Positions 55,648 through 64,000 are shown, numbered from the stretch's first letter. The stretch: DNA of 64,000 bases from Candidatus Ruminimicrobiellum bubulum (GCA_017651625.1 JAGCCP010000047.1:1-64000); one strand, 5' to 3'. Notes: generated from the letters alone by a model not told the origin. A program made the numbers and translations.

Positions 55648-55890
55648 ATGGGTTTAGGATTTTCAGAAATAGTTGTAATTCTTATAGTAATAGTAATTTT
55701 GTTTTTCGGTGCAAAAAAGATTCCGGAATTGGTAAAAGCTATAGCAAGGGCCGGTCACGAATATAAAAAAGCAAAAGAAATGTTAAAGAAAGAATCCGAT
55801 GAAATAGCAAAAGCGGAATCTGAAAAGCCACAGTCCGAAAATAAACAACAAGTAACAGATGTAAAGTCGGAAGAAAAAACAGATAAGTAA
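55648..55890 (+). CDS. tatA: Sec-independent translocase TatA
   Basis: Forms the pore-like component of Tat export. The 80-residue protein has a short membrane segment (about 5-21), the FG hinge (FFGAKKIPEL), an amphipathic helix and a charged soluble tail. CGGAGG precedes the ATG. It is directly followed by tatC and no separate tatB is present, so TatA may serve both roles. Confidence 0.94.
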   Translation: MGLGFSEIVVILIVIVILFFGAKKIPELVKAIARAGHEYKKAKEMLKKESDEIAKAESEKPQSENKQQVTDVKSEEKTDK

Positions 55891-55895
55891 ATTAA

Positions 55896-56609
55896 ATGGC
55901 GGATTTAGATCAGGAAACTTTAACTTATCATTTATCCGAACTAAGAAAAACAATCCTTTCAATAGTTGTTTGTTTAGTTGTTTTATTTCCTATAGGTTAT
56001 TTTTTAGCTCCATATTGTATCGATTGGTTGGTACAGTGGAGCTTTCCTGTTGATAATGTACAATTGAATTTTTTCTCTCCGATGGAAGTTTTTATTCTAA
56101 ATTTGAAAATAGGTTTTGTTCTTGCTCTTGTTTTAGGCTTTCCTTATATAATTTATAAGATATGGCAATTTTTGCTTCCTGCGTTATACGATAAAGAAAA
56201 AAAATTTGTAAAAACAGCAGTATTTTGTTCAACTTTCCTTTTTATTTTAGGTGCGGCAATGTGTATCAGTTTTGTGTTACCGTTGATAATGAAGTTTTCC
56301 ATGAGCTTTGCAACCGAACAAATTAAACCTATCTTGGGAATAAGTAACTTTGTAGTTCTTTCCGGTTGGCTTATTTTGGCATTCGGTTTAATGTTCCAAT
56401 TTCCGATAGCAATATACTTTTTGGTTAGGTTTGATATTGTATCGTTGGACAGTTTAAAAAATAAAAGGCCTTATATTGTAGTAATACTTCTTATTATTGC
56501 GGCAATCCTTACTCCTCCTGATGTTGTTTCTCAAATTTTATTATTTATTCCGACTTATCTTTTATTTGAGTTGGGACTTTTTTTTGCAAAGTTTCCGAAA
56601 CAAAAATAA
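55896..56609 (+). CDS. tatC: Sec-independent translocase TatC
   Basis: Receptor for twin-arginine signal peptides. The 237-residue protein has six membrane segments, the N-terminal HLSELRKTIL with the conserved glutamate, the SPMEVFILNLKIGFVLALVL region and the late RPYIVVILLIIAAILTPPD motif. Spacing to tatA is five bases and there is no clear ribosome site, so translation may be coupled. Confidence 0.96.
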   Translation: MADLDQETLTYHLSELRKTILSIVVCLVVLFPIGYFLAPYCIDWLVQWSFPVDNVQLNFFSPMEVFILNLKIGFVLALVLGFPYIIYKIWQFLLPALYDKEKKFVKTAVFCSTFLFILGAAMCISFVLPLIMKFSMSFATEQIKPILGISNFVVLSGWLILAFGLMFQFPIAIYFLVRFDIVSLDSLKNKRPYIVVILLIIAAILTPPDVVSQILLFIPTYLLFELGLFFAKFPKQK

Positions 56610-56678
56610 TTGTTTTTAATCTTTAAACTTTAATACAAAAATAGTAAAATATTAGTCATAAAATATTGGGATTTTATT

Positions 56679-57245
56679 ATGTTAAAAGTTATAGCGGGAA
56701 CTGCAAGAGGCAGACAACTAAAAACATTACCGAAAGAAGATTTTTCAATCAGACCTATGCTCGGTATGATGAAAAAATCTGTATTCGATATTATTACACC
56801 TATATTGTCCGACAGCTTGTTTCTTGATTTATATGCAGGTGTTGGATCTGTAGGTATAGAAGCTCTTTCCAGAGGAGCAAAAAGAGTAGTTTTTGCCGAA
56901 ATCAGCGATAAATCGATAGCACTTGTAAAATATAATTTGAAAATGCTCGGATTTGAAGATAAAGCCGACATTGTAAAATGTGATGTCGTAAAAGGATTTC
57001 CGAAATTCCAAAATAAATACGATATTATTTTTATGGGACCGCCTTATAAAGACGGAGACAAAAAAGCATTGGCTTTAACATATCCTACACTGAAAAATGT
57101 TGTTTTGTTCTCTATGCTTAAAGAAAATGGGATAGTTATTTCTCAAAGGCATATGAAAGAACCGGTAGGAGATGTTGCAGGATTAAACAATTACAGAACG
57201 GAAAAGTACGGTGATACCGTAGTTGCTTTTTATAGGATGATATAA
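56679..57245 (+). CDS. rsmD: RsmD-like 16S rRNA methyltransferase with altered catalytic motif
   Basis: RsmD methylates N2 of G966 in 16S rRNA. The 188-residue protein keeps the family N-terminus (LKVIAGTARGRQLKTL), RPMLGMMKKSVFDII, and the SAM loop LDLYAGVGSVGIEALSRGA. The catalytic tetrapeptide, normally DPPY/F, reads GPPY at 120-123 (IIFMGPPYKDG), so the residue that contacts the target base is missing; activity is uncertain. It starts 69 bases after tatC and ends two bases before the nuclease gene. Confidence 0.9.
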   Translation: MLKVIAGTARGRQLKTLPKEDFSIRPMLGMMKKSVFDIITPILSDSLFLDLYAGVGSVGIEALSRGAKRVVFAEISDKSIALVKYNLKMLGFEDKADIVKCDVVKGFPKFQNKYDIIFMGPPYKDGDKKALALTYPTLKNVVLFSMLKENGIVISQRHMKEPVGDVAGLNNYRTEKYGDTVVAFYRMI

Positions 57246-57247
57246 TA

Positions 57248-58012
57248 GTGAGAGATAATTCTTTTAAAATCAGTTATTCAAGAATAAATACATATTTATT
57301 CTGTCCGCATAAATATAAATTGATATATTTGGAAAACAAATATATTCCTTTAAACGGAGATATTTCTTTCGGGAACTCGGTTCACAAAACATTAGATGAT
57401 TTTTATAAGAAAGGTAAATATTCTTTTGAAGATTTAACGGATAGCTTAAATACATGTTGGGAAAGCAGCGGTTATGAAAATAATCAGGAAGCATATGTTA
57501 ATTATTTAAGAGCTGCAAAAGTTTTGAAGGATTTTTGGGAAACATACGGGAAATATACTCCTAAAAAAATATCTACGGAACATAATTTTAAGTCTGAAAT
57601 AGGAAAATATCCGTTTATAGGAATAATAGACAGAATTGATGAGTATGATGATGGAACAAGAGAACTTGTAGATTACAAGACACATAAAATAATTTGGGAG
57701 CAGGAAAAAGTCGACAGTGATTTGCAGTTAAGTTTATATTGCTATGCTTGTAAAGTAGCACTTGGTTTTATTCCCGATAGAATTGCAATTTACTTTTTAT
57801 CTCACAATAAAAAAATATATACGACAAGAAATGAAGAACAAATAAATAATGCAATAAAACTTTCTGTTGATGTTGCAGAAAAAATTAACAACAATGAATT
57901 CGAACCTAACAAAGATAAATGTTCTTATTGTGATTTTAAATCTTCTTGTAAATATAGTTCTCTAAAAACAAGAGAAGATGATTTTAAAGTAACAATTGCA
58001 GATCTTATATAA
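57248..58012 (+). CDS. RecB/Cas4/AddB-like PD-(D/E)XK nuclease with Fe-S cysteines
   Basis: The 254-residue protein has all parts of the RecB-type nuclease fold: H46 (SVHKTLDDF), E111, D128 (IIDRID), D142-Y-K144 (VDYKT) and Q160 (DLQLSLYCYA). Four cysteines, C19 (LFCPHKYK) and C225, C228, C234 (CSYCDFKSSC), are placed like the 4Fe-4S ligands of AddB and Cas4. It likely cuts or trims single-stranded DNA. There is no CRISPR array or helicase gene nearby. The start is GTG, two bases after rsmD. Confidence 0.88.
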   Translation: MRDNSFKISYSRINTYLFCPHKYKLIYLENKYIPLNGDISFGNSVHKTLDDFYKKGKYSFEDLTDSLNTCWESSGYENNQEAYVNYLRAAKVLKDFWETYGKYTPKKISTEHNFKSEIGKYPFIGIIDRIDEYDDGTRELVDYKTHKIIWEQEKVDSDLQLSLYCYACKVALGFIPDRIAIYFLSHNKKIYTTRNEEQINNAIKLSVDVAEKINNNEFEPNKDKCSYCDFKSSCKYSSLKTREDDFKVTIADLI

Positions 58013-58024
58013 GGAGATAAATTT

Positions 58025-58993
58025 ATGAAAATTATTTTGTTTGTAATAATGATGTTTCTTGCTATACCTTGTTTTTGCCAAGATGAAGATTTTCAAGAAG
58101 AGTATATAGATTTTGAACCTAAAGCACAATTTCAGATGGAAAGGATAAAAGAAGAAGATACAATAGAAGATGAACAATATATCGAGAAAGAGAATGAATT
58201 AAAAAAACTTAAAGAACAAAATGAAAAAGATTTAGTAAAGTTAAAAATAAGATTTGATATGGAAGAAGATGGTATAAAAAGAATAGAAATCGAAAATCAA
58301 ATCAAAGCAAAAAAAATAGAATATAAGGCAAAAAAATATATAATTGATTGGCCTAACGTGACAACAGACGATTCAATTCAAAAAATATTAAAAGAAGCTA
58401 CGGAAATAAAGAGAGAAGTGGCGACTTTATTAAATGAGTATGAATCTTTGTTGGAAGCAGATAACGAAAGATTTTTGGACAGTGATACCGGATTGGATTT
58501 TTTACAATACGAATCTTCGGATCGTTCTGAGGAAATAAATACCAACGGCAGTAAACATAAAGTGTTGGAATTAATGTCGGAGACAATGAATCCGTATATT
58601 GAAAGATTAAAATTTTTCCAGAAAAATTATTTTAGAAGCGAAAGTAGCGAGAGAGTAAAAATAGTTTCTTTAAGTAAAGTTAATAACAAATATATGATAA
58701 TAAAAATAGTTTATTCCGGAGACGCGACGGTAGTGTATAACTTAAAATATGATTGTTCGAATATGAGTAAAGAAGATTTTGCCGTAACAAATAAGACAAA
58801 CTTAAAAGTAATTCCGCAATTTTCCGTAGGACAAAATAATAACGGAACTTTGGCAAAAGTGTTAACGGGTTTTTATGTAAGGAATACAAGTGCAAACGAT
58901 GGTAAAGTTATAAAAGTTTCGGCAAATATAGACGAAATTTCAGAGATAGCAAGGTATAAAAAAATATTTAAACAACATAATGCAGATAAATAA
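58025..58993 (+). CDS. Secreted coiled-coil protein of unknown function
   Basis: I do not recognise a family. The 322-residue product has a signal peptide (1-19, likely cut near CFCQ), a strongly charged helical coiled-coil region (about 40-155), and a more globular C-terminal half with beta character (about 180-310) that includes VKIVSLSKVNNKYMIIKIVY. AAGGAG precedes the ATG. It sits between the nuclease and argB and is probably periplasmic. Confidence 0.8.
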   Translation: MKIILFVIMMFLAIPCFCQDEDFQEEYIDFEPKAQFQMERIKEEDTIEDEQYIEKENELKKLKEQNEKDLVKLKIRFDMEEDGIKRIEIENQIKAKKIEYKAKKYIIDWPNVTTDDSIQKILKEATEIKREVATLLNEYESLLEADNERFLDSDTGLDFLQYESSDRSEEINTNGSKHKVLELMSETMNPYIERLKFFQKNYFRSESSERVKIVSLSKVNNKYMIIKIVYSGDATVVYNLKYDCSNMSKEDFAVTNKTNLKVIPQFSVGQNNNGTLAKVLTGFYVRNTSANDGKVIKVSANIDEISEIARYKKIFKQHNADK

Positions 58994-59024
58994 TAAATAG
59001 ATGAAAATATGTGTGGGGGATTAG

Positions 59025-59774
59025 ATGAATGATATTACGGTAATTAAATTCGGAGGAAGTTTAACAAAAAATAAAGACGCTCAGAAAAAATTTATAAAAG
59101 AGTTGGCGGAAATTTCTAATACACAAAAAATAGTTCTTGTTCATGGCGGAGGACCGGAAATAAATAATTTACTTTCCAGATTGAACATAGAATCTAAATT
59201 TGTTAATGGTTTAAGATTTACCGATGAACAAACTTTGGAAGCAGTAGAAATGGCTTTAAGCGGTAAAGTAAACAAAATGCTTACGGCAGAACTTATAAGA
59301 TACGGGGTTAAGGCTGTAGGTATATCGGCAAGAGACGGTTCTATTGCGGTTTGTGATGTAAGAAAAGAGTTAGGCTTTGTAGGAGAGCCGGTAAAAATAG
59401 ATATAAGTTTAATAAAAACTTTGATAAACGGAGGGTTCTTCCCTGTAATATCTTCCGTTGGTATGTCAGAAGATACACATGCTTTAAATATAAATGCGGA
59501 TACACTTGCAACAAATATAGCAATATCTTTTAAAGCATCTAAACTTATTTTCTTAACAGATGTTGCGGGTGTTCTTGATAAAAATAAGCAGACTATAAAA
59601 GAAATAAAAATAAATGAAGTCGATAATCTTATAAAAACGGAAGTTATTACAGGTGGAATGATACCAAAAATAAATAGTTGTAAGCAGGCTGTAGAAAAAG
59701 GAGTAAAAGAAGTTTTAATTGTTGATGGAATTAGCGGTATAAAACAACTTAACGGAACAGTTATAAAAAATTAA
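59025..59774 (+). CDS. argB: Acetylglutamate kinase
   Basis: Second step of arginine synthesis. The 249-residue amino-acid kinase has IKFGGSLTK, VHGGGPEIN, the FVNGLRFTDEQTLE substrate loop and the late TEVITGGMIPKINSCKQAVEKG. It lacks the N-terminal helix of arginine-inhibited hexameric enzymes, suggesting the smaller E. coli-like dimeric type. No other arg genes are near. A LysW-dependent kinase is a less likely alternative since no lysW is seen. Confidence 0.93.
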   Translation: MNDITVIKFGGSLTKNKDAQKKFIKELAEISNTQKIVLVHGGGPEINNLLSRLNIESKFVNGLRFTDEQTLEAVEMALSGKVNKMLTAELIRYGVKAVGISARDGSIAVCDVRKELGFVGEPVKIDISLIKTLINGGFFPVISSVGMSEDTHALNINADTLATNIAISFKASKLIFLTDVAGVLDKNKQTIKEIKINEVDNLIKTEVITGGMIPKINSCKQAVEKGVKEVLIVDGISGIKQLNGTVIKN

Positions 59775-59783
59775 TAAAAATGA

Positions 59784-59789
59784 TATAAT
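59784..59789 (+). promoter_or_regulatory. -10 element close to the PHP gene start
   Basis: A perfect TATAAT ends nine bases before the ATG at 59799. There is no ribosome site, so a leaderless or near-leaderless message is likely. The -35 is not clear, and it may be an internal start behind argB. Confidence 0.4.
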
Positions 59790-59798
59790 ATTTTAATT

Positions 59799-60452
59799 AT
59801 GATAGATTTGCATACGCATACATTATTTTCGGATGGGGTTTTGTTACCAAGTGAGTTGGTATATAGAGCAAAGTTTAAAGGATATAAGACTATTGCTTTA
59901 ACTGATCATGTTGATTATTCGACTTATGATTATGTTATTCCTAGAATTATAAAAGTATCTGAAATATTGCAGGAACAGTATGATATTCAAGTTCTTCCCG
60001 GAGTAGAGATAACATATGTGCCTCCGAAACTTATAAAAGATATGGCTGATAAATGTAAAAATTTAGGTGCAAAAATTATTGTGGTTCACGGGGAAACAGT
60101 AGCTGAAACAGTGCCTCCTTTAACAAATCATTATGCTGTGCAAGCAGGTATAGATATTCTTGCTCATCCCGGACATATAACAAAAGAGGATGTTTTGCTT
60201 GCCAAGGAAAATAATGTTTGTTTGGAAATTACTACAAGATGTGGACATAATGCTACAAATAAAGAAGTTGCTTCTTTAGCTTTGGAATGCGGTGCAAAAC
60301 TCGTGTTAAATACGGACTCTCACGAGCCTGAAAATTTGATGGATAGAATAAAAATAGAAAATACTCTTAAACAATCCGGTTTGGATTTAGAATATTTTAA
60401 TATTATGCAACAAAATTCTTACGATATTGTTGCTTTAAAAAGCAGAGGATAA
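59799..60452 (+). CDS. PHP domain phosphoesterase (histidinol phosphatase-like)
   Basis: The 217-residue protein has the PHP metal motifs DLHTHTLFSDG (H5, H7), LTDHVDYS, the PGVEITY strand, VVHGE, ILAHPGH and NTDSHEPENL. Proteins of this kind hydrolyse phosphate esters; the substrate cannot be told from the sequence (histidinol phosphate and nucleotide 3'-phosphates are both known for the superfamily). It lies between argB and the TPR gene. Confidence 0.85.
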   Translation: MIDLHTHTLFSDGVLLPSELVYRAKFKGYKTIALTDHVDYSTYDYVIPRIIKVSEILQEQYDIQVLPGVEITYVPPKLIKDMADKCKNLGAKIIVVHGETVAETVPPLTNHYAVQAGIDILAHPGHITKEDVLLAKENNVCLEITTRCGHNATNKEVASLALECGAKLVLNTDSHEPENLMDRIKIENTLKQSGLDLEYFNIMQQNSYDIVALKSRG

Positions 60453-60454
60453 AA

Positions 60455-61108
60455 ATGGAAATGGAAAAACAAGAAAATTCGGCAATTGTTGATGTTATTA
60501 AATGGGTAAAAAGAAATAAAAAACCTTTTTTCAGTACGATTATAACAGTGTTGGTTGTAGCTTTATTGATAACATTTGTTTGTGTCAGAATACAAATGGT
60601 AAATGCTGCTGCATCCGACAAATTAGATATGGCTACAAAAATTATCGCTTCGGGAAATTTGGATCAAGGCCTTTCTTTGGTCGACGATGTTATTAATACA
60701 TATAATGATACTCCTGCAGCATATAGAGCAATTATAATTAAAGCAAGCAATTTATTGTTTCAAAAAAAATATGATGAAGCTGAAGGATTGTTGAAAAGTT
60801 ACATAGAAAAAGCAAAACCTTCTATAGTAAAACCAATAGGCTATCCGTTGTTGATTTCTTTGTATGATGATAACAATAATTTGGAACAGGCTATTTCTGT
60901 TTCAAAAGATTTCTTGGCAAAATATCCCAATAACTATTTAGTTCCGTCAGTAATGGAAAATATGGCAAGGTTATACAAATTATCCGGAAAAGAAGATGAA
61001 GCTAAAGAGGTATACGGAGAATTGTTAATGAAATTTCCGGAAAAATTAAAAGCAGAACAGATAGAAACAGAACAAGAAGAAACAGAACAAAGTGCTGAGG
61101 CAGAATAG
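60455..61108 (+). CDS. Single-pass membrane TPR protein, YfgM-like
   Basis: The 217-residue protein has a cytoplasmic start, one membrane segment (about 26-49) and a periplasmic region of three or four tetratricopeptide-like repeats (about 60-195), then a Glu-rich tail (QTEQEETEQ-type). This architecture resembles YfgM, a Sec-associated periplasmic helper, but homology is not proven. It follows the PHP gene after two bases. Confidence 0.75.
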   Translation: MEMEKQENSAIVDVIKWVKRNKKPFFSTIITVLVVALLITFVCVRIQMVNAAASDKLDMATKIIASGNLDQGLSLVDDVINTYNDTPAAYRAIIIKASNLLFQKKYDEAEGLLKSYIEKAKPSIVKPIGYPLLISLYDDNNNLEQAISVSKDFLAKYPNNYLVPSVMENMARLYKLSGKEDEAKEVYGELLMKFPEKLKAEQIETEQEETEQSAEAE

Positions 61109-61123
61109 TTTTTGGGGCCTACA

Positions 61124-63325
61124 ATGAAGAAAGTTTATTTAGCTTTTTTATGGCATCAACATCAACCTATATACAAAAATCCGTTAAATAATACCTACGA
61201 ATTGCCGTGGGTAAGACTTCATGCAACCAAAGACTATTACGATATGGTCGCAATTTTGGAAGATTATCCCAGAGTAAAAGCAAACATAAATTTGGTACCG
61301 TCTTTGTTGGTTCAACTTGACGAATATTCAAAAGGTATAGCTAAAGATAAATTTTTGGAATTAACATTAAAACCGGTTTTGGAATTATCTGATGAAGAAA
61401 AAGTTTTTATTTTAATGAACTTTTTTATGGCTAACTGGGAAACGATGGTTTTCCCGTATAACAGATATTATCAATTACTTGAAAAAAGAGGGAAACAAAC
61501 CAGCGAAGCTGACATCAAAAGAATTTTAAGTTATTTTAAAAATGAGGATATTAGAGATTTACAGGTATGGTTTAATTTGTCTTGGTTTGATCCGTATTGG
61601 AGACAACAAGATGAGTTTATTAATTATCTATACATAAAGGGCAGAGATTTTACCGAAGATGAAAAACATAAATTGATAGATAAACAACTTGAAATTTGTG
61701 GAAAAATTGTTCAAAAGCATAAAGAACTACAAGATCGAGGACAAATAGAAGTTTCCGTAACGCCTTTTTATCATCCTATACTTCCTTTATTGTGTGATAC
61801 AAATAATGCATTAGATGCGACACCGAACATCGTTTTACCTAAAAAAAGATTTTCTCACAGAGAAGATGCCGTATGGCATGTGCAGTCTGCGATTAATTAT
61901 TATGAAAAAATATTCGGAAGAAAACCTACAGGAATGTGGCCTTCCGAAGGTTCTGTTTGCGATGAAGTAGTAAAAATAGTATCAGATAACGGAATAAAGT
62001 GGATCGCAACTGATGAGGCGATATTGAATGGTAGTTATAGAAGAGCTTGTGAGAACAGAAGGTGCTTGTTTAGACCTTATAATGTGACGGTTGACGGGAA
62101 CAATGTAAATATTATTTTTAGAGATCATGGATTATCAGACTCTATAGGTTTTGTTTATTCAAAGTGGAATCCCGATGATGCTGTAAGAGATTTCGTTACA
62201 AAAATAAAAAATATAGGCGAATACGTTTCGCAGGAATATGAGAACCCGTTGGTTTCCGTAATACTTGATGGAGAAAATTGTTGGGAATATTATAAAAACG
62301 ATGGTAGAGATTTCTTATCGAAATTATACTCCGCATTGAATAATGATTATGAGATCGAAACGGTAACAATAACGGATTATCTAAACAGATTTCCGCCGAA
62401 AGATACACTTACACACTTAATGGCCGGTTCTTGGATAAACGGAAATTTCGGTATATGGATCGGACATAACGAAGATAATACTTCTTGGCAATATGTAGGA
62501 CAAACAAGAGATTTTATAGTTGAATACACAAAAAATCATCCTGAGTTTGTAGGTAGCGATTTGGAAAAACAGGTATGGAAAATTTTATATGCTGCGGAAG
62601 GGTCAGACTGGAACTGGTGGTACGGAGATGACCATTCTTCCGGTAATGACGGAATGTTTGATTTACTATTTAGAAAACATTTAATGGCAATATATTCTTT
62701 GTTAAATGAAAAAATTCCTGACTATTTACATAAAGCTATTAAAGGTCAGCAACACATGGCTAATAGTCGTAGCGGTAATTTTATGATGCCGACATCTTTG
62801 ATAACGCCAGTTATAGACGGAGAGATTACAAATTTCTTTGAGTGGAAAAGAGCAGGTTTGTATATAGTAGGACAAACCGGCGGTTCTATGCATCAGGTTG
62901 CCAGCACGATAAAATCCTTTAATTTCGGTTTTGATTTGGAAAATATATATTTGGCATTGGAACTAAACATTGAACAAAAGTCTAAAGAAATAGAAAATTT
63001 TAGTTTTAATGTTAACTTTCTAGAACCTGCAAAGACTAAAGTTTCTTTTAAGTTTGATATAGAACATAATATAACCGGATTTGATGTTTATTACGAAGAT
63101 ATAAAGGAAAAGAAAGCTTTGTCGATAGATAATATAAAATTCAATTCAATAATAGAGTTAAAAATTCCTTTAGAAGTTTTGGGATTTCCTAAAGATTATA
63201 ACAATATGGAGTTTACGGTTAGTGTAGATAAAGATAGTATGGAAGTTGAAAGATGGCCGTATCAATCTTCTGTTATTTTGCCTAAACCTGTTAAAAACTT
63301 TAATATTTTGTCGTGGACGGTATAA
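61124..63325 (+). CDS. Glycoside hydrolase family 57 (alpha-amylase/glucanotransferase-like)
   Basis: A retaining alpha-glucan enzyme, 733 residues from this ATG. It opens with YLAFLWHQHQPIY, the GH57 first motif, and contains RVKANINLVPSLL, GMWPSEGSVCDEV with nucleophile E275, and SVILDGENCWEYY with acid/base D382; further back come HLMAGSWINGNFGIWIG and AAEGSDWNWWYGDDH. The C-terminal 200 residues form a beta domain. No signal peptide, so it probably acts on cytosolic glycogen-like polymers. The frame opens at a TTG (61112), but the ATG at 61124 gives the typical start. Confidence 0.94.
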   Translation: MKKVYLAFLWHQHQPIYKNPLNNTYELPWVRLHATKDYYDMVAILEDYPRVKANINLVPSLLVQLDEYSKGIAKDKFLELTLKPVLELSDEEKVFILMNFFMANWETMVFPYNRYYQLLEKRGKQTSEADIKRILSYFKNEDIRDLQVWFNLSWFDPYWRQQDEFINYLYIKGRDFTEDEKHKLIDKQLEICGKIVQKHKELQDRGQIEVSVTPFYHPILPLLCDTNNALDATPNIVLPKKRFSHREDAVWHVQSAINYYEKIFGRKPTGMWPSEGSVCDEVVKIVSDNGIKWIATDEAILNGSYRRACENRRCLFRPYNVTVDGNNVNIIFRDHGLSDSIGFVYSKWNPDDAVRDFVTKIKNIGEYVSQEYENPLVSVILDGENCWEYYKNDGRDFLSKLYSALNNDYEIETVTITDYLNRFPPKDTLTHLMAGSWINGNFGIWIGHNEDNTSWQYVGQTRDFIVEYTKNHPEFVGSDLEKQVWKILYAAEGSDWNWWYGDDHSSGNDGMFDLLFRKHLMAIYSLLNEKIPDYLHKAIKGQQHMANSRSGNFMMPTSLITPVIDGEITNFFEWKRAGLYIVGQTGGSMHQVASTIKSFNFGFDLENIYLALELNIEQKSKEIENFSFNVNFLEPAKTKVSFKFDIEHNITGFDVYYEDIKEKKALSIDNIKFNSIIELKIPLEVLGFPKDYNNMEFTVSVDKDSMEVERWPYQSSVILPKPVKNFNILSWTV

Positions 63326-63411
63326 AATTTGTTTTGTAATAAAATATAAAAAAGTAACAAAGTAAGTAATGGGATAGTCTAAAAAATTGTAGTGAGGGAA
63401 AATTTAATAAG

Positions 63412-63705
63412 ATGATAACAAAAGAAATAAAAATAAAAGATACCATATTTAAAGGTATAGAGTTAGAATTAAGCAAGGGAACTAAATTATTAGCAATAAC
63501 CGGAGATAAAGGATATATTATGTGCGGTTATTTGAACATAAATACAGCTCAAAAGAGAAATGATGTTGCCTGCATGGTTACGGGAGTAAAAACAATAGAA
63601 GATATTCTTAATTCTAATGTTGTTGCAATTACGGCAAAAGCTCAAGAACTTGGTATAAGTATGAATATGCCTGTAAAAGAAGTCCTTGAAATATTGGCCG
63701 AGTAA
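63412..63705 (+). CDS. DUF1805 (YunC-like) protein
   Basis: Short protein of 97 residues with the DUF1805 pattern: an N-terminal strand pair, GDKGYIMCGYLNINTAQKRND in the middle (cysteine and glycine conserved) and VKTIEDILNSNV. Function is unknown. A long AT-rich gap of 86 bases precedes it, with a plausible AGGGAAAA upstream of the ATG. Confidence 0.82.
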   Translation: MITKEIKIKDTIFKGIELELSKGTKLLAITGDKGYIMCGYLNINTAQKRNDVACMVTGVKTIEDILNSNVVAITAKAQELGISMNMPVKEVLEILAE

Positions 63706-63769
63706 ATATAAGGCGTCAATGGCTTAAAATATTTAATTAATATGCAATATAGAGAGGTGGGGAGCAAAA

Positions 63770-64000
63770 ATGGCAGAAAGTATTGATATTAAAAGTTTAA
63801 ACGAGAAAGTAAAACAACAATCTTTGTCCATAATGGGGCTTTTAAGTGAAGTGTCGAAAGTTATTGTAGGTCAAAGCTATATTCTTGAAAGAATGTTGGT
63901 AGGATTGTTGTCTGACGGACATATTTTATTGGAAGGTGTTCCGGGACTTGCAAAGACGTTAGCTGTAAATACAATGGCAAAGGCTGTGTCGGGAGATTTT
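63770..64000 (+). CDS. MoxR family AAA+ ATPase, 5' part only
   Basis: The reading frame starts at an ATG preceded by GGTGGGGAG and runs off the window end after 77 codons. The visible part has VIVGQSYILERML and the P-loop LLEGVPGLAKT, the standard start of MoxR ATPases, which act as chaperones for metal-enzyme or envelope assembly and are often followed by DUF58 and VWA genes. The rest lies outside the window. Confidence 0.92.
   Translation, partial: MAESIDIKSLNEKVKQQSLSIMGLLSEVSKVIVGQSYILERMLVGLLSDGHILLEGVPGLAKTLAVNTMAKAVSGDF

Noticed and set aside
56679-57245. rsmD as a pseudogene
   Set aside because: Length and other motifs are intact; only one catalytic residue differs, so it is reported as an oddity.
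57248-58012. Calling this gene cas4
   Set aside because: No CRISPR array or other cas gene is present in the window, and AddB-like proteins share the same motifs.

Overview
The window is AT-rich, gene-dense DNA from a Gram-negative (diderm) bacterium. It carries a complete early lipid A block (lpxD, an lpxC-fabZ fusion, lpxA, lpxI), bamA, a meso-DAP type murE and a SprA-like giant outer membrane protein. It also has traits common outside Proteobacteria, such as spoVG, ricT/PSP1, lpxI and a Tat system with only TatA and TatC here. This mix and the base composition suggest Elusimicrobiota (Endomicrobium/Elusimicrobium-like). That placement rests on gene content and recall of the lineage, not on a tree, and is moderately confident.

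Layout. 1-8310: dnaK and dnaJ, split by a 4.8 kb very AT-rich accessory island holding an FRG-domain protein, a DUF2971 protein and a HinfI-like restriction-modification pair. The island is flanked on both sides by imperfect hairpins. 8311-9570: a foreign-looking, membrane-anchored family II pyrophosphatase on the minus strand. It is followed by a decayed copy of the 3' end of dnaJ, which marks this as an insertion. 9654-13054: a TPR protein with a possible LolA/LolB-like C-terminus, ispE, spoVG and tRNA-Gln. 13190-18359: a HIT protein, then the macromolecular synthesis operon rpsU-nif3-dnaG-rpoD. 18556-25627: outer membrane and lipid A operon bamA-lpxD-lpxC/fabZ-lpxA-lpxI, in which BamA has a roughly 280-residue coiled coil inside its fourth POTRA domain. 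25732-36130: a TMTC-like membrane TPR protein, a small secreted protein, an orphan peptide-binding lipoprotein, the 1868-residue SprA-like protein and comF.

36132-48604 is on the minus strand. Read in the direction of transcription it holds a zinc-ribbon coiled-coil protein, the RNase P RNA gene (rnpB), then rsmH-ftsL-ftsI-murE-murF-mraY-murD-ftsW-murG-surE. 48732-64000, plus strand: tmk-holB-ricT, psd-pssA, leuA-leuC, tatA-tatC, rsmD, a Cas4/AddB-like nuclease, an unknown secreted protein, argB, a PHP phosphoesterase, a YfgM-like TPR protein, a GH57 glycosidase, a DUF1805 protein and the 5' end of a MoxR ATPase gene.

Most of the window is housekeeping. The envelope theme is strong: OMP assembly, lipid A, peptidoglycan, phosphatidylethanolamine and Tat export. 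The best candidates for new biology are the FRG/DUF2971/R-M island, the coiled-coil insertion in BamA, the SprA-like protein outside an obvious type IX secretion locus, the TPR-LolB-like protein beside ispE, and the position of rnpB inside the division gene transcript. No stretch longer than 300 bases lacks a gene except the one filled by rnpB (47543-47875).
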